Shown: positions 1 through 9,580, counted from the first letter of the stretch. The stretch: DNA of 64,000 nucleotides from Streptomyces sp. NRRL F-2580 (GCF_000720115.1 NZ_JOIR01000028.1:62001-126000); one strand, 5' to 3'. Notes: a model not told the origin generated them from the letters alone. A program made the numbers and translations.

Positions 1-594
1 GGCCCAGACGCGTTCGCCGTCGGTCATGGCGAGCGTCATCTGGAGCGGGAGCTCCACTCCGTGGTCGTGCCCCACGCGCTCCACCACTCCCGCCATCCTG
101 GCGATGGCGGTCGGCGGGTCCTCTTCCAGCCCGAAGGTGAGGGCCAGGTAGAACATCACCTCGGAGTCCGTCGTTCCGCCGATGTCGGCGTAGAGGGCGG
201 GATCGACGAGCATGGTGAGGTCCCGGCGCATCAGGTGGAAACCGGAGATCGCTCCGTTGTGCATGAACATCCAGCGGCCGTGCCGGAACGGGTGGCAGTT
301 CGACTGCTGCACCGCCGTCCCGGTCGACGCCCGGATGTGCGCGAAGAACAGCGGGGAGCGGACGTGGTCCGCCATCTCCCGCAGGTTGCGGTTGTTCCAG
401 GCGGGACCGACGTCCCTGAGGAGCGCCGGAGATTCGATGTCGTCCGTGTACCAGCCGACACCGAACCCGTCGCCGTTCGTCGTCTCCACTCCGAGCTTGG
501 AGTGCAGGCTCTGGTCGATCAGCGAGTGAGCCGGTTTGTACAGGATGGTGTCGAGCAGCATGGGCGTACCCGAATACGCGAGCCATCGGCACAT
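1..594 (-). CDS. class II glutamine amidotransferase (EgtC/YafJ type), 3' end outside window
   Basis: The protein begins MCRWLAYSG, so after Met removal the N-terminal nucleophile is Cys2, the hallmark of Ntn-type class II glutamine amidotransferases. Further family features are a conserved NGDGFGVGWY stretch and RASTGTAVQQSNCHPF, followed by FMHNG, the loop that binds glutamine in this fold. Only the first 198 codons are inside the window. The EgtC/YafJ group includes gamma-glutamyl hydrolases such as the ergothioneine enzyme EgtC. No egtA/B/D neighbours are visible, so the substrate is open. The ATG at 592-594 is chosen because it places Cys at position 2. The class is confident; the exact reaction is not. 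Confidence 0.85.
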   Translation of the reverse strand, partial: MCRWLAYSGTPMLLDTILYKPAHSLIDQSLHSKLGVETTNGDGFGVGWYTDDIESPALLRDVGPAWNNRNLREMADHVRSPLFFAHIRASTGTAVQQSNCHPFRHGRWMFMHNGAISGFHLMRRDLTMLVDPALYADIGGTTDSEVMFYLALTFGLEEDPPTAIARMAGVVERVGHDHGVELPLQMTLAMTDGERVWA

Positions 595-718
595 GGGTCA
601 TCACCTGCGTCTCTACGGCACTGCGGGAAACGAACCGCCGTCCCGCGCGCCCCGGGACGGAATGCCGTGCTTTCCCTGCGCGCTGCGGCCGGCGTCATGT
701 GGATCTCGTCCGGCCATC

Positions 719-2029
719 TCATTCTCGGGTCCCTCCCCCGGGAGCGCCACGCGGGACGCCCGACGCGTCACCGCGCCGGCCACCGGCCGCCAGCAGCGCG
801 AGTACGGCCAGCACGGCCAGCAGGATGAGCACCAGCAGCAGGACCGTGAGCACCGTCGGGTGGTTCCACAGCGCGAACACCAGCGCGAGGACGAGCAGCA
901 CGCCGATGGTGAGCCAGCGCCGGCGGGCCAGGACCCAGGTGCCGACGCGCCCGGTGTGCACTCCGTGGGCGGCTCCCCAGCCCGCCGCGGAGTCGGCCGC
1001 GCGCTCCGCCGTACCGCGGACGCCGCGCGGCAGCCGGCCGGCACCGGACAGGTAGGCGCCGAGGGCGACGACGATCCCGAGGACGATCGCGGTGCGGATG
1101 CTGACCCTCAGGAACCGCACGAGCGTGTCGAAGATGGCCGCGGCCGCCGCGGGCGACTGGACCTGCTCCGGGAGGTGGTCGAGGTAGTAACGGCGGGCGA
1201 TGACCAGGCCGATGGCCAGGATGAGGCAGGCGAGGGCCGCGCAGAGCATGGTGGTCACCAGGGCCCGGCGCCGGCGCCGGGCGAGCAGGACTCCGGCCAC
1301 CCCGAGGATCACGGTGAGGACGGGCAGCCAGTTGCCGAGGACGTCGAGCAGGTGGACCATGCTCCTGATCTTCGCCAGTTTGTCGGACTGGAAGAGCACC
1401 ATCTGCTTGTTGACCTCGGGAATCTTCTCGGCCGGGGAGATGCCGGCCTTCACGAGGTCCTCCTTGACCTTCTCCACGGCCTCGCCGATGTCCAGGGTGA
1501 CGGTGCCGCCCGCGACCTCCACCGCGCCGCGGCCCTGCCCGGTCAGCGCGTGCACCACCGCGTTGTGGGCGGCCCGGTTGGCGGTGGTCCAGATCTTCTC
1601 GAACCGGTCGCTGTCGACGAACCGGGTCGCCACCTTGGAGACGGCCGCGTCGGCGGCGGAGTCCAGCTGGGGGCCCAGGGCCTTGACGGCATTGCCGACA
1701 CGGGGCGGCAGTCCCTGCGATTCGAGCCATTTCGCCAGGTCGTCCGTGACCTGGGCGCCGTCGACGCGGACGTCGGCCGCCTCGGTGATGCGGTGGACCG
1801 CGGCGGCCTCGACGTCCGGGTTCGAGGCGAGCGGAGCGACCGTGGAGACGTACCGGTCGGTGTCCAGCACGATGTCGTGGACCCACACGGTGAGCAGCGA
1901 GACCGGGACGAGGATGCACGTGAGCGTGATCAACACGGCCGAAACGGTGCCGGCCACGATCTTCCGGGAACGCGAGGCCTGCCGTCCCGGCGCGGGCGCC
2001 TCGGCGGGCGGCTCGGACGGCAGACTCAT
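719..2029 (-). CDS. multi-pass integral membrane protein, function unknown
   Basis: The 436-residue protein has a Pro/Ala-rich cytoplasmic start, a first membrane helix near residues 26-48, a long soluble segment of about 170 residues rich in Asp, Val and Ala, then further helices near 220-240, 248-265, 300-325 and a strongly hydrophobic C-terminal pair near 375-415. The soluble segment between helices 1 and 2 is probably extracytoplasmic and has no Cys pairs. I recognise the general type as a conserved actinobacterial membrane protein but can assign no function. It is divergent from the SpoIIE-family phosphatase gene at 2282, with about 250 bp between them. Confidence 0.75.
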   Translation of the reverse strand: MSLPSEPPAEAPAPGRQASRSRKIVAGTVSAVLITLTCILVPVSLLTVWVHDIVLDTDRYVSTVAPLASNPDVEAAAVHRITEAADVRVDGAQVTDDLAKWLESQGLPPRVGNAVKALGPQLDSAADAAVSKVATRFVDSDRFEKIWTTANRAAHNAVVHALTGQGRGAVEVAGGTVTLDIGEAVEKVKEDLVKAGISPAEKIPEVNKQMVLFQSDKLAKIRSMVHLLDVLGNWLPVLTVILGVAGVLLARRRRRALVTTMLCAALACLILAIGLVIARRYYLDHLPEQVQSPAAAAAIFDTLVRFLRVSIRTAIVLGIVVALGAYLSGAGRLPRGVRGTAERAADSAAGWGAAHGVHTGRVGTWVLARRRWLTIGVLLVLALVFALWNHPTVLTVLLLVLILLAVLAVLALLAAGGRRGDASGVPRGAPGGGTRE

Positions 2030-2281
2030 AGCGCTCCCAGGGGACGACTGAGGTGAAAGGCCGCTTCCCGGTCATTGGACATGCCGCACCGCGGGTCCGC
2101 GCGTTCAGTTGGGCTCATCGTGTGAGACGTGTGAGGCGCCTGAGCGAGGCGTGGGACGCGCGTGACGCGCCGGGCCGGTCGGTCCCCCGGGCCGCTCCGC
2201 GCGACCCCGTCCCCAGGGCGGCGCCGGCGGCTGACGGCCGCTCCCCGCTGCCGACGGGCCGCCGAGGTTGGAAGATGGAGT

Positions 2282-5032
2282 ATGACCGACCTCCGGCCGG
2301 AGCGCGTCCAGCCCGCCAAGGGACGGGCGCGGCGGCCACAGCGTCTGTCCTCGTTGCTGAGTGTGCGCAGCGTGGCCGGCGAGGTGTTCCTCCTCCAGCT
2401 GGCCGTCGTGGTGCTCCTCGTCGCCGCCGCGGTGGCGGCGCTCGTGGTGCAGGCCCGGAGCGACGCCATGCTGGACGCCCGGCACCGTACGCTCGCCGCC
2501 GCGGGAACGTTCGCGGAGTCGCCGGGCATCGTCGCGGCTCTGAAAAGCGCCCATCCGAGCGCGGTGCTGCAGCCGAGCGCCGAGGCGGCCCGGAAGGTCG
2601 CCGGGGTCGACGGCATCAACGTGTACACCCTCGACGGGGTCACCCTCACCCACAGCGACCCGCGGCAGATCGGCAGGCGCGTCGTCGGCCCCTTCTCCAA
2701 GGCGGCGGCCGGCAAGTCGTTCACGGAGACGTTCGAGGGCTCCCTGGGGCAGTCGGTGGTCTCGGTGGTCCCCGTCAGGGACCCCGACGGCCGCGTCATC
2801 GCCGTCGTCTCCTCCCCCGTCACCGTCCAGAACGTCCAGGGCATGGTGAACCGGCAGCTGCCGGTCGCCCTCGGGACCGCGGCCGGGGTGCTCGTCCTGA
2901 GCGCGGGCGGCACGGCTCTGGTGAGCCGTCGGCTGCTGCGCCGGACGCACGGCCTGGGGCCGGCCGAGATGACGCGGATGTACGAGCACCACGACGCGGT
3001 GCTGCACGCGGTACGGGAGGGCGTACTGATCGTCGGCGGCGGCGGACGGCTGCTGCTCGCCAACGACGAGGCGCGGCGGCTGCTGGACCTGCCCGCGGAC
3101 GCGGAAGGGCGCCCCGTCACGGACCTGGGTCTGGAGGAGGCGATCGCCGAACCGATCGCCTCGGGCCGGTCCGCGACGGACGAGCTGCACATGTCGGCCG
3201 ACCGGCTGCTGGCGGTGAACATCCGGCCCACCGCCCCCTACGGGCAGGCCGGGACCGTCGTCACCCTGCGGGACACCACCGAGCTGCGGGCGCTGTCGGG
3301 CAGGGCCGAGGTGGCCCGGGAGCGGCTGAAGCTGCTCTACGACGCGGGCGTGCAGGTCGGTACGACGCTGAACGTGGAACGCACCGCCCAGGAACTGGCG
3401 GAGGTGGCGGTCCCGAGGTTCGCAGACGTGGTCACGGTCGACCTGCTGGACCCGGTGCTGCGCGGCGAGGAGCCGCCCGAGGCGAACACCGAGATGCGCC
3501 GCACCGCCGTCGTCGGCCTTCGGGGCGAGCACCCGCTCTCCCCCGTCGGCGAGCTGATCCGGTTCGCGCCCAGCGGCCCCATGGCCACCGGGCTGGCTCT
3601 GGGCCGTGCGGTCCTGGAGGCCGACCTGCGCGCCACCCACCGCTGGCGGGCCCAGCACCAGGCCAACGCCCGGCAGATCCTGGACCGCGGCATCCACTCC
3701 CTGATCGTCGTACCCCTGCGGGCCCGGGGCGTGGTGCTGGGGATGGCCGGCTACTGGCGGGGGCAGGACTCCCCGCCGTTCGACGAGGAGGACGTGTCCT
3801 TCGCCGAGGAGCTGACCGCCCGGGCGGCCGTCTCCGTAGACAACGCCCGTCGCTACACCCGCGAGCACAACATGGCCGTCACCCTGCAGCGGAGCCTGCT
3901 GCCGCGGGGGGTGCCGGAGCAGTCGGCCGTCGAGGTCGCGCACCGCTATCTGGCCGCCCGGGCCGGGGTGGGCGGTGACTGGTTCGACGTCATCCCGCTG
4001 CCCGGCACCCGGGTGGCGCTGGTGGTCGGCGACGTCGTCGGCCACGGTCTCCACGCCGCCGCCACCATGGGCCGGCTGCGCACCGCCGTGTATAACTTCT
4101 CCACTCTCGACCTGCCCCCGGACGAACTCCTGAGCCACCTGGACGAGCTGGTCGCCCACATCGACACCGACGAGCAGGAGTGGCAGGGGATCACCGGAGC
4201 CACCTGCCTGTGCGCCATCTACGATCCCGTCTCAGGGCAGGTGACCGCCGCGACCGCCGGGCATCCGGGCCCCGCTCTGGTCACCCCCGACGGGACCGTG
4301 TCCTTCCCGGAGGTGCCGGTCTCCCCGCCGCTGGGCCTGGGCGCGGGCATGCCCATCGAGACCACGACGCTCACCGTGCCCGAAGGCTCCCGGCTGGCGC
4401 TCTTCACCGACGGGCTGATCGAGAGCCGCGACCTCGATCCGGACGCCGGCCTGGCGGCCCTGCGCGCCGCCCTGTCCGGGCCCTCCCGGACCCCGGAGGA
4501 GACCTGCAGCGCGGTGATCGAGGCGATGCTGCCCAACAGGCCCAGCGACGACGTCGCGCTGCTGGTGGCCCGCACCCGCCGGCTGGACCCCGAGCGGATC
4601 GCCGAGTGGGACGTCTCCCCCGACCCCGCGGCGGTGTCCCCGGTGCGGGGCGCCTGCGCCCGCCGGCTGGCGGAGTGGGGTCTGGAGGACATCTCGTTCA
4701 CCACGGAGCTCATCCTCAGCGAGCTGATGACCAACGCCGTCCGCTACGGCACCGAGCCCATCCGGGTGAGGCTGCTGTACGACCGCTGCCTGGTCTGCGA
4801 GGTCTCCGACGGGTCCAGCACCTCCCCGCACCTGCGCCGGGCCGCGGACACCGACGAGGGCGGCCGCGGCCTGTTCCTGGTTGCGCAGTTCGCCGAGCGC
4901 TGGGGCACCCGCTACACCCCGCGCGGAAAGATCATCTGGAGCGAGCAGGCGCTCCACGACGGGGCCGCGCCGGCCGCGATGGATCTCGGGGAGGCGCTCC
5001 TGGCCGGGTGGGACGACGAGGGGTTCCGGTAG
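2282..5032 (+). CDS. membrane-anchored Cache-PAS-GAF-SpoIIE phosphatase with C-terminal anti-sigma-type HATPase
   Basis: The 916-residue protein combines sensing, phosphatase and kinase-like modules. Residues 35-57 form a membrane helix, followed by an extracytoplasmic Cache-like domain and a second helix near 190-220, as in CitA/DcuS sensors. A PAS domain (about 235-345) and a GAF domain (about 350-545) follow. The PP2C-like SpoIIE domain (about 560-760) carries GGDWFDVI, VVGDVVGHG and LFTDGLIE, with metal-binding Asp residues. The last 130 residues are a GHKL ATPase of the RsbW type, with ELMTNAVRYGT as the N box and DEGGRGLFLV as the G box. The family normally tunes alternative sigma factors through anti-sigma and antagonist partners. 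The ATG at 2282 follows GGAAGATGGAG; in-frame codons farther upstream lack such a site. Confidence 0.9.
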   Translation: MTDLRPERVQPAKGRARRPQRLSSLLSVRSVAGEVFLLQLAVVVLLVAAAVAALVVQARSDAMLDARHRTLAAAGTFAESPGIVAALKSAHPSAVLQPSAEAARKVAGVDGINVYTLDGVTLTHSDPRQIGRRVVGPFSKAAAGKSFTETFEGSLGQSVVSVVPVRDPDGRVIAVVSSPVTVQNVQGMVNRQLPVALGTAAGVLVLSAGGTALVSRRLLRRTHGLGPAEMTRMYEHHDAVLHAVREGVLIVGGGGRLLLANDEARRLLDLPADAEGRPVTDLGLEEAIAEPIASGRSATDELHMSADRLLAVNIRPTAPYGQAGTVVTLRDTTELRALSGRAEVARERLKLLYDAGVQVGTTLNVERTAQELAEVAVPRFADVVTVDLLDPVLRGEEPPEANTEMRRTAVVGLRGEHPLSPVGELIRFAPSGPMATGLALGRAVLEADLRATHRWRAQHQANARQILDRGIHSLIVVPLRARGVVLGMAGYWRGQDSPPFDEEDVSFAEELTARAAVSVDNARRYTREHNMAVTLQRSLLPRGVPEQSAVEVAHRYLAARAGVGGDWFDVIPLPGTRVALVVGDVVGHGLHAAATMGRLRTAVYNFSTLDLPPDELLSHLDELVAHIDTDEQEWQGITGATCLCAIYDPVSGQVTAATAGHPGPALVTPDGTVSFPEVPVSPPLGLGAGMPIETTTLTVPEGSRLALFTDGLIESRDLDPDAGLAALRAALSGPSRTPEETCSAVIEAMLPNRPSDDVALLVARTRRLDPERIAEWDVSPDPAAVSPVRGACARRLAEWGLEDISFTTELILSELMTNAVRYGTEPIRVRLLYDRCLVCEVSDGSSTSPHLRRAADTDEGGRGLFLVAQFAERWGTRYTPRGKIIWSEQALHDGAAPAAMDLGEALLAGWDDEGFR

Positions 5033-5151
5033 CCCGCCGGTACGGCTGCCGCGGGGAAGAGTGCGGACACCACCGTTCGGGACTGCGCCGCCGAGGCCGT
5101 CGAACGTACGCTGGCCTCGATCGGTACGCGACCGCCCGTTATGGAGCCTTT

Positions 5152-6297
5152 GTGCCCGCATCCCGTCTCCGGACAGCCTTCGTCGCCGCTTGCCTGGCCC
5201 TCGCGGCGGCGCCCCTCGGCGCTTGCGGAGACAAGCCCGACGCCGGGCCCAGGGCGCCCGCGGTGGCCACCTCGGCCGCGGACGCCGGCGGCATGGCGGC
5301 GCTGACGGCCGCGGCGAAGAAGGAGGGCGCGCTCAACGCGATCGCGCTCCCGCGCGACTGGGCCGACTACGGGGCGCTGATCGACGGCTTCGAGAAGAAG
5401 TACGGGATCAAGGTCACGGTGGAGAACCCGGAAGGGACCAGCCAGGACGAGATCAACGCCCTGAAGAAGCGCGGGGACGGCGGCCGCGCCCCGGACGTGA
5501 TCGACGTGGGGGGCTCGTTCGCGCAGTCCGCGGCCCGGCAGGGCCTGCTCGCTCCGTACCGGGTCGCCCCCTTCGACCAGATCCCCGAGGACCAGAAGGA
5601 CCCGGACGCCCGCTGGTACAACAACTACGGCGGCTACATGTCGATCGGCTGCGACGCCAAGCGCGTGAAGACCTGCCCCTCGACCTTCGCCGATCTGCGC
5701 AAGCCCGAGTACAAGGGCCGGGTCGCCCTCAACGGCGACCCCACCAAGTCCGGGTCCGCCTTCGCCGGCGTATACGCGGCGGCCCTGGCGAACGGCGGGT
5801 CCTTCGACGACATCCAGCCCGGCCTCGACTTCTTCGCCGAGCTCAGCAGGAGCGGCAACTTCATCCCGGTCCAGTCCTCACCGGCCACGATCGAGTCGGG
5901 CCGGACCCCGATCAGCATCGACTGGGACTTCCTCAACCTCGGGTACGCCGACGCGTTCCGCGAGAAGGGCGCGGACGTCGACTGGCGGACCGCCATCCCC
6001 TTCGACGGCAGCTTCGCCGAGTACTACGCGAACGGGGTGAACAAGGAGGCCCCGCACCCCGCGGCGGCACGCCTGTGGCAGGAGTGGGTCTTCAGTCCGG
6101 AAGGCCAGAACCTCCGGCTCGGCGCCTACGCACGCCCCGTCCTGATGGACGCCATGGAGAAGGACGGCACCCTCGACAAGGCGGCCGCGGAGAAACTGCC
6201 GACGGTCGAGGGCACGCCGACGTTCCCGACGGCGGGCCAGACGGCGAAGGCGCGGGAGACCGTCAACCGCGGCTGGGCGGACGCCGTCTCGGGCTGA
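5152..6297 (+). CDS. extracellular solute-binding lipoprotein of an ABC importer
   Basis: The 381-residue protein starts with a lipoprotein signal (VPASRLRTAF then a hydrophobic core) ending in LGAC, so the Cys near residue 24 would be acylated. The remainder looks like a family 1 solute-binding protein of the iron/polyamine/thiamine-type branch. It contains INALKKRGDGGRAPDVIDV, a buried tryptophan-rich IDWDFLNLGY segment and a typical C-terminal helix. GTG at 5152 is preferred because GGAG lies seven bases upstream and the signal peptide begins there. No permease or ATPase gene is adjacent, so it is an orphan binding protein whose ligand I cannot name. Confidence 0.85.
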   Translation: MPASRLRTAFVAACLALAAAPLGACGDKPDAGPRAPAVATSAADAGGMAALTAAAKKEGALNAIALPRDWADYGALIDGFEKKYGIKVTVENPEGTSQDEINALKKRGDGGRAPDVIDVGGSFAQSAARQGLLAPYRVAPFDQIPEDQKDPDARWYNNYGGYMSIGCDAKRVKTCPSTFADLRKPEYKGRVALNGDPTKSGSAFAGVYAAALANGGSFDDIQPGLDFFAELSRSGNFIPVQSSPATIESGRTPISIDWDFLNLGYADAFREKGADVDWRTAIPFDGSFAEYYANGVNKEAPHPAAARLWQEWVFSPEGQNLRLGAYARPVLMDAMEKDGTLDKAAAEKLPTVEGTPTFPTAGQTAKARETVNRGWADAVSG

Positions 6298-6397
6298 GGC
6301 ACGGGGGGGGCCGGTCCCGAACGGTGGGCGGGGTGAGAGCGCGGCCGCCCGGGACGCGTACCGTCAGCCCGCCCGGTGTCGGGGGCTTCTGGTGGCG

Positions 6398-6916
6398 TCA
6401 GTGCCCGGCGGCGGCCTTGACCAGGGCGACCGCTGTCCCGATCGCCGCGTCGATCGCGCCGGCCAGCAGCGCGAAGGCCGTCCCGCCGCCCATCCGGATC
6501 CCTCCGTAGCACCCCCACGCGAAGAGGGTGGCGACGTTGACCCCGGCCGCCACGAGCAGGGCCGTGTCCAGGCCCACCGCCCCCAGTGCCGAGAGGCCGA
6601 TCAGAACGAGCGGGCCCACCGCGGACAGCAGCAGCGGGCTGCTGACGAAGAGCATCGCGCGCAGGTCCCGTCCCCGTGCGAGGGCTCCGTGCGTCACGCG
6701 GTGGGCCTGCTGGTCGGCGACCAGCGCGGCCAGCCACAGGCCCACCGAGGCGGTCCCGATCGTCGCCGCGGCCCCGAGGACGCTCACGTGGCTGCTGCCG
6801 GCGAGCCCGATGACGACGGAGATCATGGTGATCGTCGCGTAGAGCCGTTCCTTGAGCTGGGCCGCGGCCATCTCCGTGCTCACCGCGTCCGCCGCATGGT
6901 CCCTCACGGAACCCAC
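6398..6916 (-). CDS. small multi-pass membrane protein
   Basis: The 172-residue product has a short charged N-terminus and four or five hydrophobic helices (about 27-47, 50-68, 87-108, 112-138, 147-168) with little outside the membrane. A motif ADQQAHRVTHGALARGRDL sits in the loop after helix 2 and resembles a conserved cytoplasmic loop. No enzyme or transporter signature is recognised. A second GTG at 6907, three codons in, is an alternative start. It is isolated between two convergently placed genes. Confidence 0.65.
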   Translation of the reverse strand: MGSVRDHAADAVSTEMAAAQLKERLYATITMISVVIGLAGSSHVSVLGAAATIGTASVGLWLAALVADQQAHRVTHGALARGRDLRAMLFVSSPLLLSAVGPLVLIGLSALGAVGLDTALLVAAGVNVATLFAWGCYGGIRMGGGTAFALLAGAIDAAIGTAVALVKAAAGH

Positions 6917-6990
6917 CGTAGGGCGCGGCCGGGCCGGAGCCCCGGAACCACACCGGGTGACCGGCCCGCCGGGCCGTCAGACGACGGGTG

Positions 6991-8895
6991 TCACAGCTTG
7001 CGGCACAGCAGGGCGTCCGGCGTCTTGCCCTTGGCCCACGCCCCGGTGAACGCGATGCCCGCGGCGTACTCGTCGGTGCCGCACTGGCCCTTGTGGTTGC
7101 CGTACGCGAACTCTCCGCCCGGGCCCGCGGCCGGGCGGTTGTCACCCCTGTCGAACCAGACGGTGCGGCTATTCGTTCCCAGCGTCCGGCCCGCCTGGGC
7201 GCACAGGACCGCGGAGACCGCTTGGCCGCGCACGCTGTAGCCGGTCATGAACTGGTCGGGCCCGCACTGGTACTTGGTGTAGCCACCCGCCCAATCGCCC
7301 TGCTGTACGTGGCGCTCGTCGGTCACGACGATCGGCGCCGGGCCGGTGGCCGCCAGGCCGGGGGCCCCGGCGTCGGTGCACAGCCCGCGCCCGTCCCGGT
7401 GGGCCAGGCCGACGAGCCGCTGCCCGTCGGGGCAGGTCCCCTTGCGAGCTCCCGCGTCCCAGTCGCCGAGCGCCCGTACGCGTGCCGACTGGACCGCGTC
7501 GGCGTGGTCGAGGTTGAGCATGTCCCAGGTGTCGGAGACGGCGACCGGGCCGCTCTTCTGCACCGAGGTGACCAGCCGGTTCCAGTCGGCGGCGCGCCAG
7601 TCTGCGCCGTCCAGGAGGCCGGAACGGCGGCCTGCGCCATCGAAGTTGAGGATCGACCAGGTGCCGTGTCCGGTCCATCCGACCAGGGGCCAGTAGGCGA
7701 AGTCGGTGTCGTTGGCGATCAGGTGGTCGACGAAGTTGCCGAACCAGGCGCGTGCCTGCGGGTTGGTCTCGTCGCTGCCGATTCCGAACTCGCTGATCCA
7801 CAGCGGTGCGGTGAAGTGGCGGCCGGATTCGGCCGTGACGTAGAACGCCTGCCGCTCCAGGGTCGCGAAGAGGTCCTCGCGGGAGAGTTCCTGGTAGCGC
7901 GGGTCGTGGGTCTCGCCCATGCCCGTCGCCCCGGTGTGGTTCGGCCCGGTGTAGCCGTAGAAGTGCGCCGCGTACACCAGCTTGTTCGAGGCGACGAGGG
8001 TGTGCGAGAGGGTGCGGACCGGTTCGAGCGTGGGACGCCCGTGGGGCAGCCCGTCGGCCGGGATGCCCTGCCAGTTGATGCCTTCGACGATCACGAGCAG
8101 GTCGGGGTTTGCCTCGGTGAGGAGCCGGTCGCCGAGGCGCTGGGACGCGGCCCACCAGTCGTGGCCGTTGCCCCAGTTCCAGTTGGCGTCGTCGGTGACG
8201 GTACGGCGGACCTCGTTGTAGAGGTCGGCGCCGACGACGCGCTTGTTGCCCTTGTAGCGCCGGGCGAGATCGAGCCAGTCGTTCTCCCACTGCGCGGTGG
8301 ACTGGCTGGTGTTCCAGCGCTCGTTGCCGTCCAGACCGCAGCAGAAGCGCGAGGTGTTGGTGTGGTTGTTGAGGATCACCGCGAAGCCCTCGGCCGTGAT
8401 CGCCGCGATGACGGCGTCGAAGACCTGGAGCGGGGTCTTGCCGCGCAGGCCGGGGTTGGCGGCGACGGAGGCGTCGGAGACCGGGCGCTGGTCGTGCAGC
8501 ATCTCGTTCGAGAACGGCAGCCGGATGCTGTTGATGCCGAGTTCGTGGAATCCGGCGAGGATCCGCGCGATCGGCGCGCGGTCCAGTCCGAGGGGCATCT
8601 GGTCGGCCTTCTCGCCGTCGTGGTGGCTGGCCGGGTCGTTGATGTCGCCGGAGCCGCTCCAGGAGCCCTGAGCTCCGTGCCAGTTCGCGGACTTGAGCTT
8701 GAAGCGGTTGCCCTCGGCATCGACGACGTAGCGGCCGCGGGTGCTGAGAGGCGCGGTCCAGGAGTCGGACAACGCGGTCGCGGCCGAGGGCGTCGCGGTC
8801 GTCCCGGTCGTCGGGGACGCGACGGTCGGGGAGGCGGCGAGCGCTCCGAGCGCGAGCGCCGCGGCGAGTGCCGCGGGGAGTAGGGCTCTTCTCAC
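6991..8895 (-). CDS. secreted GH5-family glycoside hydrolase with three C-terminal Cys-pair repeats
   Basis: The 634-residue protein has a Sec signal (VRRALLPAALAAALALG) and a GH5 (beta/alpha)8 catalytic domain at about residues 45-450. The acid/base Glu is in LYNE (E228), the nucleophile Glu is in ISEFG (E369), and HFYGY is the conserved substrate His/Tyr segment. GH5 enzymes hydrolyse beta-1,4 or beta-1,3 glucans, mannans and related polymers; the subfamily is not evident. After the barrel come three short modules, each bounded by a Cys pair (C487/C505, C543/C564, C604/C630) with a shared pattern of Cys-Gly/Pro-Asp, then Gly, then Leu-Cys. They may be binding or adhesion repeats. GTG at 8895 is chosen because GGAGG lies five bases upstream and the signal peptide starts there. 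Confidence 0.88.
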   Translation of the reverse strand: MRRALLPAALAAALALGALAASPTVASPTTGTTATPSAATALSDSWTAPLSTRGRYVVDAEGNRFKLKSANWHGAQGSWSGSGDINDPASHHDGEKADQMPLGLDRAPIARILAGFHELGINSIRLPFSNEMLHDQRPVSDASVAANPGLRGKTPLQVFDAVIAAITAEGFAVILNNHTNTSRFCCGLDGNERWNTSQSTAQWENDWLDLARRYKGNKRVVGADLYNEVRRTVTDDANWNWGNGHDWWAASQRLGDRLLTEANPDLLVIVEGINWQGIPADGLPHGRPTLEPVRTLSHTLVASNKLVYAAHFYGYTGPNHTGATGMGETHDPRYQELSREDLFATLERQAFYVTAESGRHFTAPLWISEFGIGSDETNPQARAWFGNFVDHLIANDTDFAYWPLVGWTGHGTWSILNFDGAGRRSGLLDGADWRAADWNRLVTSVQKSGPVAVSDTWDMLNLDHADAVQSARVRALGDWDAGARKGTCPDGQRLVGLAHRDGRGLCTDAGAPGLAATGPAPIVVTDERHVQQGDWAGGYTKYQCGPDQFMTGYSVRGQAVSAVLCAQAGRTLGTNSRTVWFDRGDNRPAAGPGGEFAYGNHKGQCGTDEYAAGIAFTGAWAKGKTPDALLCRKL

Positions 8896-8935
8896 TGTGT
8901 CCTCCGTGAGGCCTGGGGGTGGGACGTCCGTGGTC

Positions 8936-9055
8936 GAGCGGTGGGGCGGGGGTGCGGTGGCGCCGTGGTCCGGTGGCGCCGTGGTGCGGTGGGACGGTGG
9001 CGCCGTGGTGCGGTGGTGCGGTGGCGCCGTGGTGCGGTGGCGCCGTGGTCGCTCA
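8936..9055. repeat. degenerate GTG-rich tandem repeat (minisatellite)
   Basis: About 120 bp consist of imperfect repeats of a 13-15 bp unit, GGTGGCGCCGTGGT with variants GGTGGTGC and GGTGGGAC. All are purine-skewed on the plus strand. The array begins about 40 bp upstream of the GH5 start codon, so it occupies that gene's promoter region. The opposite strand reads CCACCG repeatedly and gives an artificial His-Arg-Thr-Pro-rich translation. That is why the GH5 start is placed downstream of it. Confidence 0.8.
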
Positions 9056-9204
9056 GCCGCCGCTGCCGAGGACGGCGACACCTCGCGGTGCGAGGGTCAC
9101 GCGGCGGACGAGGGGGCTGCGGGTGTCGAGCAGGTCCCGGCGCCCGGCCGCGCGCTCCAGTCCCTGGCGCCCGCCGCCGTCTCCACGAACCACACCCCCA
9201 ACAT

Positions 9205-9580
9205 GTAGGCGTACAGACTCGCCTTCGACGGACGCCAGTTCAACTACTCGGTGGTCGGGGAAATGGGCCTTCCCGCACCGGGGGTACGCGGCGGTCACCG
9301 ACCAGTTCATGCCGGGCGACGACCTGATGGTGGCTCCGGTGGTGACCAAGGGCGCGGTCGGGCGCGAGGTCGTGATCCCGCCGGGCAGGTGGCCGCAGCG
9401 ACGACGGCCGGTCGTACGAGGGCCCGGCCACGGTCCGGATCGACGCGCCCCTGGCCCGACTGCCGTACCTGCGCAGTACGGGCGCCCGCACGGGTGCGGA
9501 GCGGCCGGGCCTCGGGACGCCGCGTCCCTCGCCGGCGGCTCCGGCCGCGCGCTACCGCGTCCCGGGGGCCGGTGCGAGGC
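9205..9580 (+). pseudogene. decayed C-terminal remnant of a GH31 alpha-glucosidase-type gene
   Basis: Three fragments in three successive frames read like the end of a GH31 enzyme. The first is FDGRQFNYSVVG near 9221. The second is HRGYAAVTDQFMPGDDLMVAP followed by GREVVIPPGRW, at about 9287-9395. The third is DDGRSYEGPATVRIDAPLARLPYLRS, from 9400. GDDLMVAPV and the PPGRW segment match the conserved GH31 region after the catalytic barrel. No catalytic residues remain, frameshifts separate the pieces, and there is no start codon or ribosome site. This is a dead gene end lying between GH5 and galK, and it suggests loss of an oligosaccharide-cleaving enzyme from a larger sugar locus. Confidence 0.65.

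Noticed and set aside
8936..9055. CRISPR array
   Set aside because: The repeats are short, imperfect and contiguous without unique spacers of constant length.
8896..9081. Longer GH5 start including a His-Arg-Thr-Pro repeat
   Set aside because: That extension is translated minisatellite; the GTG at 8895 has a ribosome site and begins a signal peptide.
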